Of a stretch of 64,000 bases of DNA, positions 56,501 to 64,000 are shown in pieces. Each line of letters opens with the position of its first letter. The stretch's first letter is position 1. The translations under genes were made by a program, and so were the position numbers. The stretch is from Schizochytrium sp. TIO01. Taxonomy: Eukaryota > Sar > Bigyra > Thraustochytrida > Thraustochytriidae. The notes beneath the pieces were generated by a model. It saw only the letters and a program-made list of their open reading frames with translations, was not told where the DNA came from and made no database searches. The stretch lies in the NCBI GenBank assembly GCA_004764695.1, contig SMSO01000037.1, positions 2,735,837 through 2,799,836 of the forward strand, in the 5' to 3' direction.

Positions 56501-57309
56501 CAATACACCATGAGTGATAGCTTCGGGTGGAATTCTTACCCAAGTGAAGAAATTTTGAGGCGCTGCCTTTGACCGATGAATTGCATGACACTGCGTATCG
56601 TGGTTCAAGTTTGCATGTGCCCTGCATCCAAGAAGATCTTCTCAAACTATTTCTTATGAAAGTGAAAGCGCGTGGAACGTGATTAACTCTCTGATGTTGA
56701 GCCCGCCTGCATCTTTGCCACAGGAGATTTGAGCCAGCCTGGCGCCACCCTAAGGGCCAAGCAGGCCGTCAGACCATTGACCAATTTGCGAAAGCAAGAT
56801 TCGCTTGCCCCTTACGATTGAAGATTAAAAAATAGCAAAAGAAAATGGTACCGACAAACGCAACTTTAGCTTATTCGTCTTTTTCTAGGAATAGGCAAGC
56901 AATATTTGTTTTAAAATAGTCGAATGGCAACCTTTTTTTAAAGATGTTCGAAAAAGTGCTGTACAAAATTCATGCTCAACTCGTTCTTTGACGAGAGATT
57001 GATTACAGCTAACAAGTAAAGTAGCACCTAGGCTTATGGCTGGATTAAGAACTTCGGAAGGTAAAACAATCGTAAGTATAGAGGACACCATTCAGAGAAT
57101 TTTCAAACCCAAAGTTAATATAAGAGCAGGCGCTCATGAATAAGTAGTAATAGTTTGCTTTCTAGTCATGTTGGAAAATAATCTATACATCGCATCACAT
57201 TTGAAAGAAACTATGAGAACCACGTGCGAAGTCTCGAAGAAGTTAATGGAATGATTGTCGAAAGTTGAGAGTGAATAATATTGAAAATAATCTGCACATA
57301 CATTGAGTA

Positions 57310-58962
57310 TTAAAATGTTTGGCTAGAGTGTCTAGAATCAGGTTGGTCCTCATGATCTACCTCATGGCCATCGAGGGCACTGGAGCTGCCCCCGCCACGA
57401 AGCCAAGCTGTAATAGATGCTGTGTAAGATGAAGTTGAGCGCGATGGCCTAGGTGAAGAGGGGGGTGACATAGCTGCCATCTGCGATGCTTGAAAAGCTG
57501 CCAACCTCGCTAGTAGATCGTCCTCATCCGAGCGACGAGTAGCCAAATCAACTTTAATCCGTGCTAGCTCAAGCTTTGCATCGTCTAAAGAATGCTCAAA
57601 ATTTTCATTCTCCTTTTGTAGCCTTGTAATAACAGCATTCTTGCTCTCAATCGTTCCTTTACTCTCAGAATCTACACGCAGCAATTCCTCTCGCAAGTTG
57701 TAGATTGTTTCGTCTTTCGCTTGAAGGAGAAGGTTTAAGCTGCTCATTTCCTCTTCGAGCGCACCAATTCGAACCGCATCAGCGCTTTTTCGCTCTGCAA
57801 GACGAAGTTGCATATCTTCACGGAGATCACGCACAGCAGATTCGTACTCTAAACGTGCATTACCACTAACGAGTTCGGCCTCTCTTAACTTCTGTGTTAA
57901 AACACTCTCACGATGCGATAGCTCTTGTGCCTCCTTAGTCTTTGCGACCAAGTCTGCCTCGAGAGCCTTCACACGAACGCGCAGTTCTTCGTTCTCGTCT
58001 AAACTAGTGTCATTTGGCGAGGAGATTGCATTCCCCTCCACTTGGTTATGATGTTGTGCTAACTGATGTTCACCCAGAAGCAGAATTCGGTTGGTGTTCT
58101 CTTGAGATACTGTCAACGCCCCCGTTACAGCCTCCAAGGCTGACGAAACGCTCTTCAGCATAGCCCCTTCCATTCGTTTTTCATGGGTTGAGAACATCCT
58201 TTCAAATAAAGAGGTGGCCTCTTCTTTGCTTTGTAATCTAGCCAGGCTTTCACTTACAATTGCAGCTCTACCTTCTGCTTGCAGTGCGCGCAACAAAAGT
58301 TGATCACAGCGAGTTTGTAGCTTGTTGAGGATTTCATTGTTTACTTGGTGCTGCTCGGCGTCTAAATTTGCTTCGGCAATTCCAAGCTCCTCCAATAAAC
58401 GCTGATCCATCGCCGACCACTTTTCAAGGTCTGCAAGCGCACTATCCACACGTGTGCTGGGAGTTACAGGTGCCTCGGAAATATCGTTTGAAATAGCGAG
58501 TGGAGAGAAACATGTGTCATCTTCAACTACACTCTTGAAACCTTTCTTAGCGGTTGTAATGGTTTCTTCAATTTGCTTTGCTTCGTTGACAATGAGGTCA
58601 GCTAGAGGGCTAGATGGGGAATGCACTGTTGAATCAATAGAGGATGGAAACATCTCAGTATTTGCTGTCCACTCTTGAATCTTACTTTCATACTTGCTTT
58701 TAGCCATCTGCGAGGCGATTTCTTGATCCTCGCCCATGTGTGTATTCTTGTAACGAACGCTACACGAGCTGTCTTCTGCTTGGTTATAGCTTTCGTCATC
58801 TGAGTCTTTTCCCTCCTCTTGGTCGCTCAATTCAGACTCTTGACCTTGAATATGCATCTTGCTATTATCAAGTAATTCTGCTTGCTTTTTAGAAATGCAG
58901 TCCTTTGGCGATGATTCCTGAAGAAATGGTGAAATCGCTGTGTCGCTGTCCATGATGGGCAT
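57310..58962 (-). CDS. coiled-coil protein of unrecognised family
   Basis: A 550-residue protein starting at ATG 58962 (a second in-frame ATG at 58953). The N-terminal 190 residues are acidic and Ser-rich (QESELSDQEEGKDSDDE) and probably disordered. Residues about 190-490 form an almost continuous heptad-like helix rich in Glu, Leu, Arg, Lys and Ala, broken near 270-330. The C-terminal part is Ser/Pro/Arg-rich (SPPSSPRPSRSTSS), then a short hydrophobic piece (ASITAWLRGGG) and an acidic end. No catalytic motif or named domain is visible. A cytoskeletal, golgin-like or basal-body scaffold is possible; the neighbouring DRC2 gene hints at, but does not prove, a flagellar role. Intact and intronless. 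Confidence 0.85.
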   Translation of the reverse strand: MPIMDSDTAISPFLQESSPKDCISKKQAELLDNSKMHIQGQESELSDQEEGKDSDDESYNQAEDSSCSVRYKNTHMGEDQEIASQMAKSKYESKIQEWTANTEMFPSSIDSTVHSPSSPLADLIVNEAKQIEETITTAKKGFKSVVEDDTCFSPLAISNDISEAPVTPSTRVDSALADLEKWSAMDQRLLEELGIAEANLDAEQHQVNNEILNKLQTRCDQLLLRALQAEGRAAIVSESLARLQSKEEATSLFERMFSTHEKRMEGAMLKSVSSALEAVTGALTVSQENTNRILLLGEHQLAQHHNQVEGNAISSPNDTSLDENEELRVRVKALEADLVAKTKEAQELSHRESVLTQKLREAELVSGNARLEYESAVRDLREDMQLRLAERKSADAVRIGALEEEMSSLNLLLQAKDETIYNLREELLRVDSESKGTIESKNAVITRLQKENENFEHSLDDAKLELARIKVDLATRRSDEDDLLARLAAFQASQMAAMSPPSSPRPSRSTSSYTASITAWLRGGGSSSALDGHEVDHEDQPDSRHSSQTF

Positions 58963-60868
58963 GCAAGTTTTTTGTAGAAAGTTTTATAAGCCTAATATAA
59001 ACCTGACTTTGAGATGACAACAAAACCCCTCTGGTTCTGAATGTTTTCTTCAATACCTAGTGTTGTGCTGGTGCTTCCTGTGAAGCTTCTTCACAAGACA
59101 GCGTTGACTAACTCTTGTCTTGATGGTTGACGAGTAGACAAGTAAACAATTCTGAAACCCAACGATGGTTCAACCTAATACTGTTTTATTCGGGGTTTCC
59201 TGCACAAGTCCACTTCAAGACCACTTTAACAAATTCCACAGTGATGGGAGAGAACCTCGTTTGCTGAGCTATGCCTTAACTTTCCTGGTGTCAGACTTCC
59301 TCTCTCACACCAGTTCCTGAGAGAGGTTTCCTTGGCGCAAGCCAGCTTCGTGATGCGAGCTTGCTTTCTTTCTGCTCTCTGTGCTTATTCTTATGCTTCT
59401 ATTTTAAGGAATCGCCAGCTGCTGCTAAGTTTTTGTCAATAAATGTAATACGGGGACTATGACAAGCGGAGTGTGAAGGAGGGTTATGCAGTCTTTTTCT
59501 TTCTGGTTAGGTATACACCTATCAAAGGTCTAGACCTACGTACTACAATATGTTTTCTTTTCTTGTAGCAGTTTAGACAATGCAGCCATGCGTTGAAACC
59601 AAGGAGACGCTGTCGTTGCAGCACCTTTCACGGGATGGCAACGCGTGATGAGGTTTTTCTTGTCAGGGTATGTGATGAGCTGCCTCGCTGCAAGTATTGA
59701 GGGTCTCTTCTTCTGACCTGTAAGCAACTCTTCTGTTTAAACGAGCAAACCGCTCCAACCCTAGTACTGCACAAGTCTTGGCAAACTCATTGCAATGAGC
59801 AAAGACTTCTGTTGAATTTAATTTCACAGTTCTGTGCTATAGTACCTACTAGATTAGTAACCTATGCCAACACCACCTCCATATGTCATGTATCCTTTCT
59901 CGCCAGCATTATCAAAAATACCTGAACATGAAACTGCAGACTATCGAAGAGTCAGACTGAGCGCCGGTTCCACTAGGGTGCACACGGAGGTCTAAATGTA
60001 TAAATCAACCAACCCCTATGACATCCATTGCCACAAACTTTCAATTGCATAGAAACCATGTCTTTATAAGCCCAAAAAATAACAAACAAATTATTGACGA
60101 CCACTTCAACCTTGCCCAGCACCACGTGTCACCAATACATGATCGGCCTGCAAAGCGTCGCATCCACATCATGATTATCTCCAACCCTCGCGAATGTCTG
60201 TCTTCTCAAGCCATCCAAGTATCCGTTGGCGCTGCCAGAGAACGTAGGGAATCCATTGTGCCAGGGGAACCATGGTAAAATGGGGAATACGGGGAAACGA
60301 AGGCAGGAGAAGTCCATGCGGGTAATTGTCCACAGCAGAGCGGCCTAAATACCCATTTGGTGAAGTTGCACTTGGGCCCCGGAAAACCTCGTTTTAATTC
60401 TCAATCCTTTGGTGCTTCAGCTTTTCCGGCGAATACCCGCATACCGATGCAGTTATGGCGGGTGCTTTCATCGCGAAACCGCCTGAGCTCGAGAGTCTCG
60501 CTGGGTTCTTCTCTATGGCTTGAGCGGAGGAGCTTCGGAGAAGCAGGCGAAGATGATGCGGCCTTTTCTAAGGCGAAGAAGAAGAAGGCTGCCATATTGA
60601 TGATGTATCAAAGCACATTGAGGAAATGAGATTAAAAAAGATTAAAAGGTCTGAGACAGTGCTATTGCGAGTGCTAGCGCAGGTACGGGTTTTGGGGTGA
60701 GTAGTTGAAGTGCAGCAGAAAAATTGCGATCAATCTTGCAATATTTCGCCGCCAAGGCCGCGAGATCTTTGCGATTGCAAGAGGGGTTGGTGCTTGGGCA
60801 GGATTGAATAGGAGGACCGGTTGGCTTGCACGTATAGCAGGGTAGATATAGTCTTGGTCGTGGTAAAG
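58963..60868. other. divergent intergenic region with two small coding-like segments
   Basis: About 1.9 kb between the divergent coiled-coil and YccV-like genes. It holds a candidate 60-residue frame (60447-60629, listed separately) and a coding-like minus-strand stretch at 59536-59727 (GQKKRPSILAARQLITYPDK and after) that lacks an ATG and follows an acceptor-like CTTACAG. Otherwise nothing was recognised. Confidence 0.4.
60447..60629 (+). CDS. candidate 60-residue small protein with presequence-like N terminus
   Basis: An ATG-started frame below usual length cut-offs. The first 33 residues are rich in Arg, Ser and Leu without acids (LWRVLSSRNRLSSRVSLGSS, then LERRSFGE), as in mitochondrial presequences. 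The rest is acidic then Lys-rich (AKKKKAAILMM). Codon use resembles that of neighbouring genes. It could be a small mitochondrial protein, a first exon, or chance; there is no family match to support it. Confidence 0.3.
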   Translation: MQLWRVLSSRNRLSSRVSLGSSLWLERRSFGEAGEDDAAFSKAKKKKAAILMMYQSTLRK

Positions 60869-61576
60869 ATGGCAGGATCGGGCGTGGGCACTGTGCTAAG
60901 GCGGGAGCTCCTGGCGGGAGCCCGCACCCTCGACACGAGGATACAATCTGTGCATTTGCGAGCTGGGCCTACGTTGAAGATGCGTGGGTCAGACATGTTT
61001 CACGCTCGTGAATTTGAGCGTTTTACGAGATATGTGCCGCACATTAACGCCAATGATCCCATTCGGGACGGTGCTGCTCAGCAGTACAGCATTGAGAGCC
61101 TCTTTGCCAAAGCGTTTCCTTCAGACGAGGCCATGCAGGACTCTACTGAAGCCGGTTTTGCAGCCTTACGTACGATTTCCCGTCGCAACCAGATTTACAA
61201 AAACCAGACTTATTCACCGGCCAAACCGGACTACGTCAAGCTCGATATTGGAAATGTCTTCCACCATAAGAAGCATGGTTTTCGTGGAGTTGTCGTCCAG
61301 TGGTTTCTTGAATGTCCTGCTGGGCCAGATTGGCTTGAGCAGTGGGGGCCCTTCAAGAAGGGTGCTAACCAACCTTTTTACCGCACGCTTGTAGATACTC
61401 ACGACCGCCCTCAGCCCTTCATGGCGTTGGCTGCCGAAGAGAACCTTGAGTATCTTCCCAACCCTGAGGGCCCAGAGGTTTCTCACCCCAAAATTGACGA
61501 ATTTTTTACAGACTTTGAGTTTGGCCACTTTGTGCTCAAGGACAAAATGGCCTGGGCCTTCCCCGAAGACTGGTAG
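60869..61576 (+). CDS. YccV/HspQ-like (hemimethylated-DNA-binding domain) protein
   Basis: The frame opens at TTG 60821; the first ATG, 60869, gives 235 residues. The C-terminal half (about 124-235) matches the YccV-like domain: LDIGNVFHHKKHGFRGVVVQW, the block QPFYRTLVDTHDRP, AAEENLEYLP, then HPKIDEFFTDFEFGHFVL and the end FPEDW. In bacteria HspQ/YccV is a small heat-shock protein that binds hemimethylated DNA or acts as a Lon specificity factor. In eukaryotes the domain occurs in FBXO21-type F-box proteins and in plastid proteins. No F-box is seen here. The N-terminal 30 residues are rich in Arg and Leu with few acids, so a mitochondrial presequence is possible, which would fit a Lon-related role. 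That is inference. Confidence 0.88.
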   Translation: MAGSGVGTVLRRELLAGARTLDTRIQSVHLRAGPTLKMRGSDMFHAREFERFTRYVPHINANDPIRDGAAQQYSIESLFAKAFPSDEAMQDSTEAGFAALRTISRRNQIYKNQTYSPAKPDYVKLDIGNVFHHKKHGFRGVVVQWFLECPAGPDWLEQWGPFKKGANQPFYRTLVDTHDRPQPFMALAAEENLEYLPNPEGPEVSHPKIDEFFTDFEFGHFVLKDKMAWAFPEDW

Positions 61577-62266
61577 TTATTGTGGCTACCTTTGTAGGTA
61601 GATAGATATTCGCCAGGAGATCTCCAAGAACCAAATGGCAAGGGGCTGTCTAGCACGACAAATCAGTGTTAGCGTGCAAACCTTTTACATAACCGGCCTC
61701 TTTTGTATGCGAAGTTCCATCCTGCCTGGCACCTTTAGGTCTTATTTTGTTTACTGGACGTCACGAGATGCAGCTCTAATCAATCAGCGCGCTTGTGTCA
61801 CATGACTGATCGCTCTTGTTTGGCTTATCCAACTAATTACCCATTGCAAATATTATACAATGTGCCAACTTTGAGCCTTTACTTGATTACTTGCTAGCAT
61901 CCTGACTTGCTTCTTTGTTGAACCGCTTCTGATGCCAATGAGAAAAGCTTCTATTCTGCGTAAGATTGTTCTCTGTTACATGATCTTTAAATAAAACATT
62001 ATGAATCTGCCGGCCTAAGGACTACAGCCAATGGAATATTGAGACCAAATGCCAGGGTTTGGAAAGATGGGTAGCGACTGTAAAATCCGAGATCGGTATT
62101 TATTGGTGATTTAAAAGGATTAAAGAAAGAATATGCCATATCATCTTACTTTGCATGTCTACGCCAGTATCGAATCCAGCACTGGCCTGATATCTCAGGC
62201 ACTACTCACAAACATGGGATCTCATCTCAGCGAACACGAGTATTAGTAGCAGCAGCAATTAATGAA
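61577..62266. other. convergent 3' intergenic region
   Basis: About 690 AT-rich bases between convergent gene ends; no gene, repeat or RNA recognised. Confidence 0.4.
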
Positions 62267-63919
62267 TTAGCGTCGAGAGGAAATTGTACAGGTTGCTGAT
62301 CGAACAGCAAGTGATCCGTCCACAACTGTAGGAGGGACACCACGAGCGGCACTTGCACGCCGCGTAACATTGACACGCCCGTTGACAACAAGCAATGGGT
62401 TAGCGTTATCTAGAGTCTCTGGAGTTACTGTCACACCATCGAGGTATTGCTTAAGCAATGCTTTGAGTAAGTTGTGCTCGTTTTGCAAACGTTCTTTCTC
62501 CTTATCTACAGCAAGTTTAGTTAACAGTGCTTTGTTGAATCTCTTAAAAAATCCATCTAGACCTTGCCACTCATCGACAAGTTTACCATCAGATGCCACT
62601 GCTCTTGCCTTATCCATAAGTTCGGCAGGGGTCTCGAGGTCATGATGTAGTACTCCCATCTTACCGCCACTCTCTTCAGTGTCAGTCGCATCCTTGTCCT
62701 TCTTCTCTTTCTCGTCTGAAGGGCTTGTGCCCACCATACCAGCTGAATCACTTTCTTCTTCTCCGGTATCAGAGGTTTCGTAGAAAGGCAAGACTTTCTC
62801 CTCCATAGTCTCGTAATTTCTGGCCATTTCCGCAAGCTTGAGAATGCGTTCTGCAAGGTCCACATTCGAGGAAATCTTTTTCCGTGCCTCACTAGTTGCC
62901 TTTGTGAGATCTGCCAAACGGGTTGCCTGGGAATCTCGAAATTTGTTCATACGGGTTTTCAAATCTAGGAAGTGCCGATTGATTTGGTCTTTTTCAGCAC
63001 GCAAACTGCCGTTCCGGTCATCACACTCCTTCATATTTTGCGAAATCTTGGTACGCCAATGACTTAAGGATGCTTGCAAACGCTCAATTTTTTTAATTTT
63101 CGCTTCGATCTCCTTTGAGAGTTCATTATCTTTACGTGTGAGGAACTTGAAGTCTTGCGTACGCTGATCAGTGTTCTGCAGATAGTTCAAGTGTGCGGAT
63201 TCAAAGCAACGTTCGAGTTCTTCAATTGTGCTTTCAAGGGTAATTCGTAGAATATTGACATCTTCGAGGTTTTTGTTGCGCACCTCCTCCCGAGTTTGTT
63301 CATGCTCCTGACGTTCCTCACCCTCACGTTCTGCTTCTTTTGCATCAACTGCGGCAACAATGTCAAGAAGCTCCTGTTTTTCAAGTTGATGTTGCATTTG
63401 GATTTGTTCACGCTCAGCGTTAAACTCAGCAGCGATCTCAGTCATTTCTGCCTCAAATTCATTCTCAAGAGCAAGAAGGCGAGCATCCTGTTGGTCAATA
63501 AGTCGATCGATGTTTGTCAAGTGCGATCGAAGCGCAGTTTGATATTGTTCCTCTGCTTCTTCAAGATCACGATCGAGACTTTGGATAATAGCATCCTTTC
63601 GATCCACGTCACGTTCGTGATTTTGGGAAAGAATCTCAATGTCGTTGCGGAGAGATTCCACCTTGGCAAGGCGTAAGATTTTCCGCCACTGCTGCTGCAC
63701 GCGTAGACGATTAGTTTGCGTATTACGTGCTTCTTGCATCATTTCAGTTTCAAGTCGCGCACGAAGCTGAAGTGCACGTTGTTTACGAGCATCATTTTCT
63801 GCGAGACGCAACTTCTTTTCTTCCTCAGCGCGGTCTTCCTCGCTCATTTCAGGGTCCCCCTTGCCGCCCTTGCCGCCCTTTTTCTTGCCGCCTTTGACAT
63901 CCTTGCCAAGAACCGCCAT
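62267..63919 (-). CDS. dynein regulatory complex subunit 2 (DRC2/CCDC65-like)
   Basis: DRC2 (CCDC65, FAP250) forms with DRC1 the base of the nexin-dynein regulatory complex that links axonemal doublets and shapes ciliary beating. The 550-residue product starts at ATG 63919 with a Lys/Gly-rich stretch (KGGKKKGGKGGKG) and is then almost wholly helical to about residue 400. Family blocks seen are QQWRKILRLAKVESLRNDIE, ILSQNHERDVDRKDAIIQSL, the block EEAEEQYQTALRSHLTNIDR, LLALENEFEAEMTEIAAEFN and HWRTKISQN. The C-terminal 150 residues hold an acidic loop, then a conserved-looking helical block (DEWQGLDGFFKRFNKALLTK, LLKALLKQYLDGVTV). Length fits the family (about 480-550). Its presence says the organism builds motile 9+2 flagella at some stage. 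Confidence 0.93.
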   Translation of the reverse strand: MAVLGKDVKGGKKKGGKGGKGDPEMSEEDRAEEEKKLRLAENDARKQRALQLRARLETEMMQEARNTQTNRLRVQQQWRKILRLAKVESLRNDIEILSQNHERDVDRKDAIIQSLDRDLEEAEEQYQTALRSHLTNIDRLIDQQDARLLALENEFEAEMTEIAAEFNAEREQIQMQHQLEKQELLDIVAAVDAKEAEREGEERQEHEQTREEVRNKNLEDVNILRITLESTIEELERCFESAHLNYLQNTDQRTQDFKFLTRKDNELSKEIEAKIKKIERLQASLSHWRTKISQNMKECDDRNGSLRAEKDQINRHFLDLKTRMNKFRDSQATRLADLTKATSEARKKISSNVDLAERILKLAEMARNYETMEEKVLPFYETSDTGEEESDSAGMVGTSPSDEKEKKDKDATDTEESGGKMGVLHHDLETPAELMDKARAVASDGKLVDEWQGLDGFFKRFNKALLTKLAVDKEKERLQNEHNLLKALLKQYLDGVTVTPETLDNANPLLVVNGRVNVTRRASAARGVPPTVVDGSLAVRSATCTISSRR

Positions 63920-64000
63920 GATTGCTACGATTTGAGCAACTACCTAAGCGACTTCCCGCAAACTTGTGAAGGCTTGTCGTTTGAGGAGGTGCTGTTACCC

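Larger units (their letters stand above)
39932..57309. other. 17.4-kb gene desert
   Basis: No recognisable gene across 17 kb, in contrast to one gene per 2 kb upstream. Frames are 60-152 codons; the longest (51409-50951, minus) opens at TTG and ends in Lys-coding A tracts, so it is unlikely to be real. Content is AT-rich sequence with many microsatellites, a small hairpin-forming inverted repeat and scattered GC-rich islands (43.5-44.9 and 45.7-45.9 kb) with coding-like codon bias. A 92-codon ATG frame at 40294-40572 and a 94-codon ATG frame at 56405-56121 (minus) exist but have no recognisable product. No retroelement polymerase, transposase, long terminal repeat, tRNA or rRNA was seen. Confidence 0.5.

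Overview
The window looks like nuclear DNA of an intron-poor, flagellated protist. Eukaryotic single-copy genes (eIF6, exosome CSL4, WRAP53/TCAB1, a NIMA-type kinase, GPR180-type 7TM, the axonemal subunit DRC2) are mostly uninterrupted reading frames with no operon structure, separated by AT-rich, microsatellite-laden spacers. A plant-type cystathionine beta-lyase next to animal/fungal-type genes, plus a motile-cilium gene, would suit a stramenopile such as a labyrinthulomycete. That placement is inference, not shown. No tRNA, rRNA, CRISPR, provirus or intact transposon was recognised.

Layout: 0.7-6.9 kb NEK kinase (-), coiled-coil protein (+), phosphopantothenate-cysteine ligase (-). 6.9-10.9 kb is gene-poor. 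10.9-19.8 kb holds a secreted trypsin-like protease (+), eIF6 (+), a large secreted protein of unrecognised family (+) and a TauE/SafE-type membrane protein with a presequence-like N terminus (-). 19.8-23.9 kb is gene-poor. 23.9-39.9 kb is gene-dense: tail-anchored cystathionine beta-lyase (+), WRAP53 (-), RRG7/Mrr-like nuclease-fold protein (+), unknown nuclear-type protein (-), CSL4 (+), GPR180-type 7TM (-), PAM2-bearing DEDDh exonuclease (+), unknown acidic/basic protein (-). 39.9-57.3 kb is a 17-kb gene desert. 57.3-63.9 kb holds a coiled-coil protein (-), a YccV/HspQ-like domain protein (+) and DRC2 (-).

The genes do not form one pathway. Themes that recur are RNA metabolism (CSL4, DEDDh exonuclease, eIF6, WRAP53), sulfur/CoA chemistry (beta-lyase, TauE/SafE, PPCS) and the flagellum/cytoskeleton (DRC2, NEK, coiled-coil proteins).

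Most notable: (1) a DEDDh exonuclease carrying a PAM2-like poly(A)-binding-protein motif; (2) four genes split into two overlapping frames, every one repaired by a +1 shift and every one ending its first frame at TGA, so either homopolymer assembly errors or +1 frameshifting; (3) a beta-lyase with long extensions and a C-terminal membrane anchor; (4) the 17-kb desert with GC-rich coding-like islands. Start codons were placed at the first ATG, which often lies inside the longest open frame because many frames open further upstream only at TTG or GTG.
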